From: Clonostachys chloroleuca
Lineage: Eukaryota > Ascomycota > Sordariomycetes > Hypocreales > Bionectriaceae
Length of the DNA: 64,000 nucleotides
Reading direction: 5' to 3'
Assembly (NCBI GenBank): GCA_037952775.1
Contig: JBANAY010000004.1
Coordinates: 11,842,001 to 11,906,000, forward strand
The notes beneath the pieces are model-generated. The model saw only the letters and a list, made by a program, of their open reading frames with translations, did no database searches and had not been told where the DNA came from. This document shows, piece by piece, positions 41,197 to 54,277 of the stretch (its first letter is position 1; each line of letters begins with the position of its first letter). A program made the translations under genes and the position numbers.

Positions 41197-43803
41197 ATCG
41201 GTCACAAGAGAGTGTTGTTTTAGAGAATTAGTTTGCAATTGAGTGACATTGAGTTGAAAAGAAGGAGCCAAAAGGTTTGCATATGAGGAGAAACCTCACT
41301 GGTTACATTACGCCCAAATTAGGCAGTCAAACGCATCATGTGACACCGTGAGATTCTGAAACGCGATTGTGAACATCGAGGTACAATCCTTAACCCAGCG
41401 CGCATCTCAAGTTCAAAACTAGAAGGCCCAGCCTTTGGAATTGTGAAAACTATATGCGACTATAAATTTTTGATATGTCCCGTCAAGTTTGCACTACCAA
41501 GCTAACCCAAACAGCTCTCCGAGCCTCCTCGACTGAAACAGAGTCGTAACATACTTCACACTAATTCACACCAATTCACGATGATGTTCATATGGTTCCT
41601 ATATATCCGATATATCTGGACGGGGATCTTAGAGCATTGTCACATATTGAATCAGTATGTAGCGCATCTAATTTTTTCTAATTTCTTTACGCATGGGTAA
41701 TTTGCCTTTAACTACGTGAACTGCGTGATTCCAACTTTTACATCACAAGTATGCATGGCAAGTTTCCCTGAGGCCTTTTGTTCTATACAACATATGAAGG
41801 TCTGTCAGTTCTGAGTTTTCACGCGCTTGGAAAAGGTGATTCTGCTTCCTTATCTATTAGCAGATCCCCACGCTCTCCTTATCAAGGAATTGCCGTTCTT
41901 TGGACCAGATTCAAGTACTTGACAGTAATTCATACATCACCAATCAAGATCAGCCCCTGTATCTCAAAGCCAAGGGTAGAAGACGGCTGGGAAAGAAACC
42001 TAAAAGCTCTCAAATTTCAAGAGCTCGAGCGACTTAAATAGCCAACCCAATGGCATATGAAAGAAGTCAACGACTCGATAATTCACAGGCAGTAAGGGAA
42101 TTCATAAATTTTCATAGCTAACGTTATCTATAAGACTGATATCGTTGCATACCCAAAGTTTGATTTACCCAGTTGCCCAACATCCGGTGTAATCCTGGCT
42201 TAGGGCTAACAGGATGAGGACGCCCTCTAAGCTACGCGTCCATTGTTCTCGCTGCATAGTTTAGTCATGAAAAGGACAAACCAGACCAGTCATCGGCTAA
42301 CAATGCGCCACTGTCGGCGAGTATTCGCAACAAAAGAACCAGTACGGAGTACCTACTGGGGCATCGGACAGCCTACCACACCCGACGGCCCCGGAAACTC
42401 TCCCCTGGGGCAAGACCCCTCGGCTCAGGGGCAAGCCCTGGAGATTTGTAGATGTCAAAGTACCCTAAGTCTCGCCTGACAGCGCGCCTACGCGGAATCT
42501 TTCACGCGCTTAAACGTATGCATCATGCTGGGCTGAAGCCGTGTGTGAGGCGTGGGAACAAAGTTAGCCGGGGTGACCGATTGCCTTGGGGGGAGGGGTG
42601 GCAGAGAAGGGTTTATTTCCCGTGCAGCCGGCCGGGCTTGCTACGCTTTTAGGCATCTCGTGTGTTCGTCTCACGCCCACTCTCGGTATGGCTGTAGGTG
42701 GGTAGACGCAGAAATCAGGTGGGTGAAGATGCCTATCACCGCCGAATCGAAAGTACTAAATATCATGCGCAGCTAGATATGGACTGATAGTCAACCGGTG
42801 GTGGGGGGAGTGAGAAAGTCTTGGGTGACTAGGATGCGTCGACGCCGTCCTCAAGGGGGACTGGAGAAAGCCAAAGACGGCCGAGAGATTCCGTGGCCGG
42901 AAGAATCGATCACTACTATGCTAGTGATCCATTTAAGTATGCAGTGCAAGAGAACTTCTGCGGCTTGCAGTTGCGGTCAAGGGTCTCTCACTGAAACGCG
43001 GGTCGTGCAGTCGCGGCGGGCCTCATGTTTGCCGCTCTGTAGTCCTTGGAGCTGCTACAATTACTCTTAATTCGGGTCGTTTTCACTTAAACTCAAATCT
43101 AAGGTGACATATAGTAGCTGCTGACTTTAATAAAAAGAATGGTGACCAAAGGGAATTCAACTTCTAGGTTGTTTCCAAAACCTTCTAGAGTTCAACCTTT
43201 TTATCAGTTCGTTCTCATCATTCAAAGCCACACCTTAATATCCCATTGTGACGTTACCATGAGTACCTTGCTGTCTCACCCGCAAATACGGGAAACATGG
43301 GGTGGAAGACGCACACTTCTCTAGTATATCCGAAGGACACGTGGAGAAGGGGCATATCCCCGAGGGCTCTTGACCTATGGCATGAGCTTCTCAGTACACA
43401 CCCATCTACGGGGCTCTCTCGCACCGCTGGCTAATTTGAGCTTAGTTCATTTGCCATCAAGGTTCCTTTTTCCATTTTCACTGGGGATGATGCGTCGTCA
43501 GTACCAGGGCGGTTATTTTAGGAGCCTTCAGTTACGACAAAAATGCCTTTGGGGATGCCATCTTGAAATGATAAGACCATAAATGAAACTGGCATGTGTT
43601 CCACTACTAGTACAAACTTTTCAAAGTGATCGATGGAAACGAACTGCTCAACAAAAAAATCCTTTAGAGCAAAAATGCTCGGTCCAGAGACCACTTATCT
43701 ATTATAAATCCAATATTCGCTTGCTTTCCGTGTTACATACATTCTAAATAAGATCAAAAATACAACATAAACAATAAGAATACAATTTTATCCCAGTCAT
43801 CAC
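41197..43803. other. Gene-poor intergenic stretch
   Basis: About 2.6 kb with no supported gene, only short unrelated reading frames. No transposon ends or repeats were recognised by eye. Confidence 0.45.
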
Positions 43804-45588
43804 TTAAAGTCCGCTTGAAATGTAGAGGCAATTGCTCATCTTCGCCACCACAGCATCCAAGTCGAGCGGATCAGTACGAAAATGCTCGACCGGCATACCC
43901 CTTGCCCATTTCTTGGCATTTTCTAACTCGGGGGCCTCAATTTGTAGAATCATTGAGGCTCTGATGAGCTCGCCACGAACGAAGTCGAGTTGTCCAGGTC
44001 TAAGTGATCTCGCAATAAACGATCCGAATGGCTCTGAGATCATTCGTATTAGGTTGCATAACGGTGCAGATATGTGCCATGGCCCAAGTCCAATGGCATG
44101 GCGACGGTATGCTTCTGCAATGGCTAGATTTTCTTCAGATGTCGCCTCAAACAGATTGTCAGAGCAGAATTCGAGGTCATAATAACTGGGGACGACGATG
44201 CTAGGATCATTCAAATCATCCAAACACCCGCTGAAGAAGCGGTTGCCCAAATGGAAGGGGATGCTGCGACATAGAGAGTCTACCATATCTTGTATGCTCG
44301 AACGGGCGTAGGCTTCCATCTTAGCTCGTTTATTGACGTCGAAGTAGGAGAAAGCCGTCGGAGGCACTCGGTCAAGAATTCCAATGGTCATTTTGAAGAG
44401 GAGAATGCGGTAGTTTCGCCAGTCGTTCCAAGTGGCAGCTATTTGAAGAGAGGGGTATATGTCGCAGTCGCCCCCATATGACGTTATAGGTGGCTCGGCG
44501 AGCTTGACTTGTTCTGAATAAGATGGATGCCAGTGGTCTGGGACGTTGCTTTGCCAGTCTAGGAGCTGGGCCTCGGCATCTTCCATATCCAGCAGAAGAT
44601 TGTCAAGATCCTGCTCCGCGATTGGAGAAGCATCGTTTTGTTCCATTAGTGCAAGGAATCTCGACTGTAAGTCGGCAATTGTAATACCAATGATATCAAG
44701 CCCCGTATTGGAGTTGAGGGGCATGAGGTCCAGCTGTATCCAGGAGAATTCGGACAAGGGGAAATGTCGCTTCTCCAGAATAGCTGAGGCTACCTCCACA
44801 TGAAGTACATGGCTTGTCATGCGGTTCCAGTATGGCGAAGATAGCACCTCGGTCGGTTGACGCTTCAAAAGAGCCACTGCCCCATCGTAATGTAGACGGG
44901 GAGCTTCACGGAGCCCTCCGAGAGCCGACAAATTGTCGTAGAGTTGGAGGACGAAGGTAGCCAATACAGTGGATTGTCTTTGGCTCTCTCGATGGCCGCT
45001 TATAGCAGTTCGAAGCCATTCAATGGCTCGTACATGCCATTCGTGGGGCTTTCTATTTGAGAGACCATTCTTCCAGAAGGTTAGCACCCAGGAAGAAACG
45101 GAGACAACTGCAGCATACAAGGGCGAATCCCGCCGTTCCAATGCCAAAACCGACGGTAACATATCACAGAAGCCTCCGATATAGAGATTTCTTGGGTTGG
45201 AGACACAGAAATGGCGAAGAAAGAACGACACCGCCATGTCATCGTCAGACGGTACAGGCGATGGAGACGAAGACATGGGCGTTCTGCACCCGCTTCTTGA
45301 GTGTGATACCGTCAGATTTGGGTGTCGACTTTGCTGCCGTGGCTGTCGTTGCTTTGAAGGAGTTGAACTCGAGGTTGAACTGGAGCTGGGAGACGCTCGA
45401 CGCTGTAACGAAACGGGGCCATAGTTGATCTCTTGCTCCTTGAACTTGAGGGGCGCCACCTTCTTCTGGTAGCCGCCGCACTCTCGACCGAGACGCAGAC
45501 AACGCTGGCAAGCCGGCTTGCCCTCATCACACTTGACCCGCCGCTCCTTGCAAGTACGGCAGCCTTTGGATGGTCCCAAGTTGACCAT
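43804..45588 (-). CDS. Zn2Cys6 transcription factor
   Basis: Fungal-specific regulator, 594 residues, apparently intronless. The binuclear zinc cluster lies at residues 10-38 (CRTCKERRVKCDEGKPACQRC then LRLGRECGG), with six cysteines correctly spaced. A Ser/Gln/Arg-rich linker follows to about residue 115. The rest is the fungal transcription-factor middle-homology type (fungal_trans_2): SFFLRHFCVSNPRNLYIGGF, then LYAAVVSVSSWVLTFW and APRLHYDGAVALLKRQ. It acts in the nucleus, with unknown targets. The nearest neighbour on the far side is an MFS exporter 4.3 kb away and oppositely oriented, so control of that gene is possible but weakly supported. Confidence 0.92.
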   Translation of the reverse strand: MVNLGPSKGCRTCKERRVKCDEGKPACQRCLRLGRECGGYQKKVAPLKFKEQEINYGPVSLQRRASPSSSSTSSSTPSKQRQPRQQSRHPNLTVSHSRSGCRTPMSSSPSPVPSDDDMAVSFFLRHFCVSNPRNLYIGGFCDMLPSVLALERRDSPLYAAVVSVSSWVLTFWKNGLSNRKPHEWHVRAIEWLRTAISGHRESQRQSTVLATFVLQLYDNLSALGGLREAPRLHYDGAVALLKRQPTEVLSSPYWNRMTSHVLHVEVASAILEKRHFPLSEFSWIQLDLMPLNSNTGLDIIGITIADLQSRFLALMEQNDASPIAEQDLDNLLLDMEDAEAQLLDWQSNVPDHWHPSYSEQVKLAEPPITSYGGDCDIYPSLQIAATWNDWRNYRILLFKMTIGILDRVPPTAFSYFDVNKRAKMEAYARSSIQDMVDSLCRSIPFHLGNRFFSGCLDDLNDPSIVVPSYYDLEFCSDNLFEATSEENLAIAEAYRRHAIGLGPWHISAPLCNLIRMISEPFGSFIARSLRPGQLDFVRGELIRASMILQIEAPELENAKKWARGMPVEHFRTDPLDLDAVVAKMSNCLYISSGL

Positions 45589-48500
45589 TGTCTTTATCGC
45601 TGGGATTGGGAGACCGAAGAGAAAGAGGATGGGGGGTTACCCGAGAAAGGTTCGCCTTTTTCGTCACCTGTGTCTTAGGCAAAGCTAGGCGGGAAAACGT
45701 GATTGGTAGTAACGACTGACAAAAGATCAAGGATTTCAGAAAGACCAGTTACGCAGAGAAAGAAGCTGGTATAGGCACTTGAAGAAGTCGAGAGAGGAAA
45801 TAGTGGCTGGCAGGGCTGGTCTTTATTTATGAGATCAGAGAGAAAGCAGCGGTATGGCCCCATTCCAGGGCCCAGCCCGGGAAGGGTACCTCATAGGGCT
45901 AGCTTGTCTAAATCGGGGAGATCGGCAAGCGGGCTCGATAGGGGAGAGGAATCATTGTGAGGAGGAGAAGAACGCCGAGGCACGCCAGTGACAATAACCC
46001 AGGTAGATGGTAATAAGGTAAGGCAGTCAAGGCTGAAAGAGGTAGCGGGGGAAAGCTGGGACCTCCGACACCCTTGGCCAACCCAGGCTTGGCGGCTGAG
46101 TACTTTGTCCAGCTTGAAAGCAGGTGCGTACGTATGTAGGTAGAGCATGAGGGGCCAGATATGGGGTAATAACCAAGTAGGCCCTCAGACGCCCCTCTAA
46201 CTCGGCCTCCCCTGAACCACTCTCATCCTTGTCAAGGCCAATCAGTAAACCAGCTTGACGGGAGATGGCCATACGTCTAAGCAAGGCCGTGGGAGTTAAA
46301 CCCCATTTGTCCAGGGTCCATAATAACTCGGTAAACTTTTACTCCTCTAGGAAAGATGCCGCATAAAACTGACCAGGGTGCGGCACGCTCCGACGGTAGT
46401 GTCTGAACGTGAAATTTTGTGTCTCCCAAACCCATGCACGCGTCTTTCATGACTGTTGTTTGTTGATACGGGAGATCCTCAGAATCGAATTGCGGTATGG
46501 CCCCTGGTGCCGATCATATCGACGGCCAAGACTAAGTGAATGTGGTTGCTTGGGTCTTTTTAAACTTACTGTATTGGGTGATATCTGTAAGCTCTACATG
46601 CAGGAACAACGTCTAGATGGCCCAACTGCTACATGTTGATCCTCATGCTGTCTTCACCTCCTTACTGTGTAATCTCACTTCTGATCAAAACCTGCATTGG
46701 GATATCTCCGATGGCTTATCTGAAGAGGTTTGGATTCTTGGCAAGTCAAGTTCTTCACTGGTCACCAAAGCGGTAACAACTGGGCTCCAACAAAGCCGTG
46801 GTTTCATGCCCAATCCATGTATGTTTTACCTAATATAGGTAAGTTAGGCACACACGGGACCTTTCAGCTGGCTTGCTGTCCATCCCCACTGTCCATCTGG
46901 CTCTAATCCCTCAATGAAGTAGCGTGATAATTGTTTATGCCGGATGTAAGAAGCAGTTCACTCGGTGATTTTGAATTTGCAGTCTAATCAATCAGAATCA
47001 GAAACATGTCCTTTTCACGTGTATCAATATGCGGTCATCCTCGGAACCCAGCCAACGGCAAGGCGCCACTTGCGCGACCCTAGGCAGACAAGATAAAGTT
47101 CTTCCTTTGAAATTTCTCCTCTAGCGTGTACGCCGACACTCTTTTAACACTAGTGGCCAGCCCTATGAGCCCAGATGTCCTCGAATATGGTTGGATCCGA
47201 GTGCGAGGGCCACCTCCGCGGCTAGCGCACTCACGCGGCACGTCTCGACGAGTTACCTAAATAGCCTTAATCTATGAAAGGCGGGACGCAAACAGCTGGA
47301 AGGCCTCCCAGTGTCAAAAGTCTCCGCGTGAACCTTCCAAGTACCGACTATTAATATATGCCCTACCCTTATCCCAGCGGCCGCCACACCGTGCTGACTG
47401 GCAAATCGCAACGCTTTTCCCTCTACGGGCAGCCACAGCCTTACTGCTCCACATACTTTCGGCAGCTGGGCTCAAAACATATAATGCCGAGTGTGTCACT
47501 CAGGGACCTGGCCAGGTTCATTTCCACATGGCAGGACTGGAAGTGTCCGGCTAACCCTCGTCGCCAAGCTTTTGGATCGGGTAGCCCACTGACGTCTCGC
47601 ATAACCAACCATGGGCATTGGGCAAGCTCAGGGCCCTTTAGCCATCCACCTCAGCCACGGGTCCAATGTAGATGCTGTGGACCGGCCTCTCGGTGGCTTC
47701 CACATTCTTCAGCCCCCACACTTCGACCAGAAACTGCCTTGTCGGTCTCGTGGAGGTGTCCTATTTCAGTATTCGGCTCAAGAAGCCTATTCAAGAAACA
47801 TTCTTCCTTCATTCCTTAGACATTCATCCGAACTTATTGGAAAGGGGGATGAATCTAGGGGTAGACGCAGTGATTCAGCCACCCACATACCTAATACCTA
47901 CTTCAACGTGGGATGAATACTGTAGCTGGCAACGGGGCTTGCTGCTGCGTACCATCAGAAACGAAGATATACTTCCCCCACACCTATGTACCTTGATTCT
48001 AAGTACATCCGATTAAGGAACACGAAAATCGTCAGAAGCTTGAGAGTAGTATTATGTACCGGGGGGCGTTGGGTCTAGAGACCCTTGATTACTCTATTGA
48101 GCCCTAAACTTGTTTCCATCAACGGAATTCCGGTACAAGACAAAAGAACACTATTTAATTTGCCACGACAAACGCCATCAGGTAAAAATCATATCACTGT
48201 CATTCACAGCTGGAAGGGATCCACCTCGGTAGCTTGCGCCCTAACTGCCAAACGGGAAGCTCGTACCCTCGTGTGAAATCATATCCCCGACTAAACGATA
48301 GATCACTAAGCATATTGAAAACATAGATGCAAACCATTCGATTTGATAAGTGTGGGCATGGCGGCTGATTTGCCTTCTAAGACTTGCCGGGATTGACTAA
48401 GTCAGTTCTAAATTTTACCCTGTAGGGGAACATACAACATGTGCTGATGCTATATGGGCTGACGAATGAATAATGCAGTGAGAAGTGTTGACAATAGGCA

Positions 48501-49930
48501 GTATACGATAGGTAGGCTTTCCAAGAGAGCCTGTTCCGTTCGCATTGAAGGGCATGTTCTGAACAGTCCAATACGGGTAGCAAATCATACATATTTTTTT
48601 CGCCGAATGTTTCCCTTTCGTTTTCCTGGCTACTAGGACTTCAGGCTGGCTACCCGGAGATAGGAGGGATAAAAGAGAATTCTGGCTAGGAGAAAAGAGA
48701 GGCTGCCCAGGAATAAGAAAGGGCACCATCTAAGCCACTAATAGAAGGCTCCTGTATTAGGGATGCTTATGGCCCTGATGCAATGGCAACCCCGGCCACT
48801 TCTCCTGTGTAATTATTAAGGTAATCAGATAAGCACCGTTTTCGTCATAGCGGGATGTATCGGCGTCAATAAATTACACATACTCTCTCTCGATTTTGTT
48901 TTGATTTAGCCCTACGCTGATCCACCTGACAGTTGTTGTCTGATGGCTACAGTCCATGTATCAAGTCGTTGTTCCGACACGATGGAAACGAGTCTACAAT
49001 TAGACAATCATCTAGTTGGCTGTGTGGGGATGTCGTAGGTAATGAAATACAATGCATTAAATCTCTGAAGATTATTCGGAAGCCTAAAGTGATGGGACAA
49101 GAAGCCAGAGAAGCCCCTTAACGTGTAGGGTAAGGTAGGTCACAACGGCATGTTCATTTATCCTAAACATTCGCGATCCATGTCACAATTACCCATTGTG
49201 GAGTCTCGATTGAATTCCGCTGTACGGAAATAAGATATTTGGTTTCAAGGCGATCGATGCTGAGTGAGAAATCTAAGGCGCTGTCGCGACATTGGAGAAC
49301 GGAATGCGCCGGTCTTCCTTCGCAGGCAGCAGGCAATGACCCAATGCGTGCGCCTGCATTTGCACTATGTCGATTATGGTTGCGTGTTATTGTCATGCGG
49401 TTGCTACCTTTTATTAATTACCAATTCCATGTTGTTCCATGTTAGGTTTCATTGCGCTGACGAGTCCGGAGTTCAACGTGCCGACGGCGGGATTGGCGAG
49501 ATCGGGATTGTCGAAATTGGACCATCTCGACTCAGTGCGACCAATCACTAATGCATAGCGCTATGACTATTGCCGGGCTATGCTGTTTAGGGACCTTCCG
49601 GGTCGCTGCCGTTGCCTGGAATTCGAGATACGGGGCTTACTGGCCGGGTTTGGCTCCGGGATTCGCACGTCCGGCGGCCACTCTCCGCTGGAAGTCCGCT
49701 GGAGCGCACCACTGAACAAGTCCGCATTGGGATTCTCATATTGAGTCAAAATTGAGCATTCCCCCCTTATATGGATTGGGGAAAACACTACTCAATAAGC
49801 ATTTCGGATCCCAGATCTCAAATACTGGATCTGCTCTCAACATAGTGTTTTCCTCGCCGCAGAAGCGCCGATACACATAATTGCAGAACTTCACAGCCTG
49901 ATCGAGAGGGAGCGAACCACAACGTCAACA
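45589..49930. other. Long gene-poor region between regulator and exporter
   Basis: About 4.3 kb with no supported gene. Promoters of the divergent regulator and exporter are presumably at the two ends. Reading frames near 47.4-48.0 kb overlap in three frames and show no family features or codon pattern, so none is called. Confidence 0.45.
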
Positions 49931-52077
49931 ATGGCGCCAAGCAAAGCCGCGTTCTTGTTGGCCGACAACAAGTTGCAGGTTTCAGACCTGGACGACATGA
50001 ATGGCAGCACAGCCCAAGAATCGATATCGGAGGAGAAGGCACCCAAAGAGAAGGAAACAGAGACCACCGAACATGAGACCAATTATCTTGAGGGGATCAA
50101 GCTCTTCATAGTCATGTCGGGCTTGACCGTCTTGATGTTTTTGGTCATGCTGGACATTTCAATTCTCGGCACCGTAAGTCAACGGCCTGCTCCGTTGGCG
50201 TAATAAAAAAAAAATCGCATTTTCTGACTCTGTGCTGTCTAGGCAATCCCTCAAATCACCAGCGACTTTAAGCGACTCCAGGATGTAGGCTGGTATGTCA
50301 GTGCATATCAACTTGCCAGCGCTACTGTACAGCCTCTCACCGGAAAGTTCTATACCTACTTCAGCACCAAGGCAAGTATATTCTGCCTCTAAATGCTACA
50401 TAGGGAGCTAACACTTCATTTCTAGTGGACGCTGCTTGCCTTTTTCCTCCTCTTTGAGATTGGCTCTGCCATCTGCGGAGCCGCAACCTCCTCGACCATG
50501 CTGATTATCGGCCGTGCAATTGCTGGTTTAGGATGTTCTGGCCTTACCAATGGTCTCCTGACAGTCATCGTTGGGGCCATAGCTCCGCGAAAGCGTCCTC
50601 GTATGTGTGCCAAACACGTTTCATACAAAGAGCATTAACTAACGTGTAATGTGTCGTCTTCAAGTATACACGGCCGTTGCCATGGGAAGTAAGTGACAAG
50701 TGCCTTACCTCCGGAGAGCGAAGATACAGAGACTAACAAACTGTAGTTGGCCAAATTGGTATTGTTCTTGGACCGGTCATTGGTGGTCTATTTACTGAGC
50801 ATGCTAGCTGGCGCTGGTGTGAGTAAACTCGTTCTCCTTAACATGCTTGAGAACTGGAACTTGGCAACATCGTTTCTAACTCCGAGGCAGGCTTCTATGT
50901 CAACCTTCCCCTGGGAGGTCTTGTTGGGCTTTTCATCGCCGTAATCGCCATCCCTGACCAGATAGAAAAAGAGCGCGTGAGCTTTGGTCTTATCCGCAAG
51001 ATCATGCCTAAATTTGACTTGACCGGATTTGCACTCTTTACTCCAGCATCTATTATGCTCCTTCTTGCTCTCCAGTTCGGCTCCGGGGAGTACGGTTGGA
51101 ACTCACCCACAGTTATTGGACTTTTCTGTGGAGCAGGCGCCGTGGCTCTGCTGTTCATCGCTTGGGAATGGAGGGTAGGCGATGAGGCTATGATTCCGCT
51201 GAAACTGGTGTCCCAGACAGTAGTCTGGACAAGCTCGCTGAACTTCGCCTTTCTGATGAGTGTTACAGTGGGAGCCAGTAACTTCCTGCCCATTTATTTC
51301 CAGTCTGTGAAAGGACTGTCGCCAACGATGAGCGCTGTCTACATGTTAGCAGGGATCATTTCCCAGCTTATTCTCCTTCTCTTCTCGGGAGCTCTAAGTA
51401 TGGACTTCCAGCCCTTTCGCCCCTCTAGGCAATCCTCTTTCTGGCTTGCTAACCTTTCAACAGTGACAAAACTCGGATATTACATTCCCTGGGCCCTGTT
51501 CGCAGCCGGTGGCACAGCGATTGGATGTGGCCTCATTTCAACCTGGGCACCTGGCACCACCCTTGCTCACTTGATCGGCTTTCAAATTCTTTACGGATTC
51601 CGAGGCGCAGGCATTCAAATTGTGAGCGCATACCGCCGACTGAACCCCTCCCCATGCTTCCCTCACTAACATTTGCAGGGTACCGTGGCACTCCAAAACG
51701 CTCTGCCTCCCGCCCAAGTCGCCGTGGGTAGTTCCTTCCTCGTATTCTGCCAGAATATGTGTAGCGCCATTGCTATTACCATCGCCAACACTATCTTCCA
51801 AGAAAGCCTCAAATCCAAGATCCCCATCGCAGCCCCTTCTGTTGGCGTGCAAGCCGTCATTGCCGCTGGAGGTAGCGCCGAGGCCGTTCAGAAGCTGGCC
51901 CCTGCAGGCAGCGCAACCATGGACGGCATCCTGCGATCTTACTCTGAGAGTTTTGGAAACGTCTTCTATCTCTGGGTGGGGGTTTCCGTTGCAGCTTTCG
52001 CCGTTTCTTTCGGCATGGGCTGGTTCGACTTGAGGAAACTTGAGAAGAAGAAGCCAGTCAAGCCTGAGGAAGTCTAA
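49931..52077 (+). CDS. MFS exporter, 14-helix drug:H+ antiporter (DHA2) type
   Basis: Probable exporter of toxic or secondary metabolites at the plasma membrane. Eight exons: 49931-50173, 50243-50371, 50426-50600, 50665-50688, 50747-50818, 50891-51397, 51464-51621 and 51679-52077, totalling 1707 bp and 568 residues. Family motifs are [51 protein letters not shown] and [19 protein letters not shown]. The intron after STK has a GCAAGT donor, a GC-AG intron. The fourth exon is only 24 nt. About 14 hydrophobic segments sit between hydrophilic ends. No biosynthetic genes lie immediately beside it, so its substrate is unknown. Confidence 0.9.
50372..50425 (+). other. GC-AG intron in the MFS exporter
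   Basis: The exon end AAG is followed by GCAAGT, the standard GC-donor consensus. The 54-bp intron has a CTAAC branch and ends TCTAG. Splicing joins STK to [11 protein letters not shown] in frame. Confidence 0.75.
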
Positions 52078-52703
52078 AGACTCATTCCGGATAGCAAACT
52101 TTCACGAAGAAATGACGATTTTCATCATCGAATACTCTCCGCCGGCTTTTCTGCTTACTTCGGCCTTATTTCCTGGGACCATCCATATACAATTAATAGA
52201 TTTGGATTTAGACAGGGCCCGATAGACTGGATCATATCTGCAATAACACATAGATTAATACTGCTAGTTCATTAGATCACTTGACCTCTACTCTGGCAAG
52301 TTTCATAAGGCCAAGAGGAATTGAGGTGCAACTCACTAGACTGCAAAGCACTTTCTACAAAAAATCTCCTTCTTATTTTTTCATTGGGTCACTATTACTA
52401 TTGGAATGGTTTTATAAGAATTTCCTTCATTGTTGCTTGATGCTGGTAAAATTTAGGTAGAGTGAACAGAGCTAGCATCAAGCAGCCACATGACTCATCT
52501 CGGCAACGCGCGACAAAGACGAAATACGATCCCCCGCATTCAGCCTCGCTGACGGTAGCCTTGCAAGAAGTAAATGGATGCCTAGTCCTGGATTCGTGTC
52601 GAGTGTCATGGGCAAGCTTGCCCAACCCCCATCATCTGGACATGTGTATGCCGTGATTTCATGATTAGATGAGTTTACGGCTTGGGTGAATCCTGTCATC
52701 AAC
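52078..52703. other. Intergenic, no gene seen
   Basis: About 630 bp between the exporter and the actin paralogue. No gene is recognised. Confidence 0.5.
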
Positions 52704-54277
52704 ATGGAAGGTAGTCACCCCGGATTTCAGTCCAGAGAACTGAGCTAACTGACGTGATTTTGAGTGCTTAGGAAATACCGGGGCTATTGTGATTGATACT
52801 GGGTATGTTTCTGCAGGACGCGCGAGACGTCTCAGTTCCCCTAATTGCGGTTGATAATCTATTCCCAGACGACTTGTCCCCCGCTAATCGTGAATTATGA
52901 AATCGGCAGGACGGATACCATCAAAGGGGGCTTCGCGAGCGGGAGGAGGCCATCAGCTGTTTTCCGTAAGTAAGCCCCGGACACTTAGCATGACGGAACG
53001 AGCTTGTTCTCTCTTGCTCTAAGACTGTAAGGAGAGTTCCAGCAGGCTTATTATCTGACAGCAACACTTATTTCTCACCGGCGCCCATCTAAGTAATTCC
53101 CCACCTGCTTTCTCATCCCAGAAGGAGGATATCACGTCCGCTTTCAGCTTCAAAAATTAGGTACAGTGCCACTTCATACTAATTGCTGTTTTTGATAAAA
53201 AAGCATTTGTCTACTTCCTGGAATGAACCTGGTAGATCGGTATTATGGGGAGGAGGCAGAGGAGCTTCGCCCCTTGTTTGACCAGAGATATCCAGTTGAT
53301 AACGGAATGATTACCAACTTCACTGACATAGAACGGGTTTGGGATTATCTTTATGAAAAAAGGCTCAAAGCCAAGCCAGAAGACCACCCTATTCTCCTCG
53401 CTGAGCCAAATGCAAGCTCAAAAGAGAACAGGGAAAAAACGGTGACGTTGTTGTTTGAGCAGTACTATGTCCCTGCTCTCTACCTTTCTATGCAAGGTGT
53501 CCTAGCTATACACCCATCAGGAAGTAGCACAGGAGTGGTGCTTGATTCCGGTACCGCCTCGACTTATGCGGTTCCTGTTTATGAAGGGTTTGCACTACGC
53601 CGCGGCATCCAACGACTGAATATCGGTGGGAAACATTTGACGGACCAATTCTTCGAAGGCTTTGCACGGGGCGGTAATAATCTAAGGACAATATCGGAGT
53701 GTAAGCTTGCCCGAAAAGTTAAGGAGGAGTACTGCTACGTTGCGCAAGGCTTCAGAAGGGAATTTCAGTTTTCACAGGGGGAAGCACCCAAAGAAACAAG
53801 CTACAAATTGGCAGACGGAAAGTCTATTACTGTTGGGAGAGAGAGGTTCATGACCCCCGAAGCTCTCTTCCATCCTCATCTTATGGGGATGAACAACGAG
53901 ATGGGGATACAGCATCTAACTTTCGGCGCTGTATTGAAATCTGATACCTCACTTCAAGATACGCTGTACGAGAACATTGTTTTGGTGAGTATTGTTCCTA
54001 TTCACTCACAGTTTGGCAAGAAAAATGCTGACTCGGCCACTTCAAGGCTGGGGGGTCGACATTGTTTCCAGGTATTCAAGACCGAATGCACTCAGAAATA
54101 ACTGGTCTCGCCCCTTCATCAGCCAAGGTCAACGTTGTTGCATCACCGGAGAGAAAGCACGCATCGTGGATAGGAGGATCCATAGTTGCATCCTTATCGA
54201 CATTCCAGAAGATGTGTGTCCTGTATGAGGAATACGACGAGGTGGGACCTACGATTGTACTTAGACGATTCTTCTAG
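52704..54277 (+). CDS. Divergent actin paralogue
   Basis: Actin fold throughout but far from conserved cytoplasmic actin. Exons supported: 52704-52710, 52772-52802 and 52910-52965 ([13 protein letters not shown] then [18 protein letters not shown]), then 53204-53984 and 54047-54277. A middle exon at about 53094-53160 is needed; the version given keeps frame (1173 bp, 390 residues), but its acceptor is uncertain. Recognisable blocks are [74 protein letters not shown] and a terminal [14 protein letters not shown]. The phosphate loop [11 protein letters not shown] departs from DNGSGMCKAGF, so nucleotide handling may differ. Neighbours to the right are decayed. It could be an actin-related protein, a resistance-type copy or a decaying duplicate. 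Confidence 0.75.

Noticed and set aside
41197..43803. Search for transposon ends or open frames in the gene-poor stretch
   Set aside because: No terminal repeats, transposase or reverse-transcriptase motifs were recognised; composition was not computed, so repeat-induced mutation was neither shown nor excluded.
47358..48016. Three overlapping plus-strand frames of 100-150 codons
   Set aside because: No family features, no splice continuity and three frames open at once, as expected by chance.
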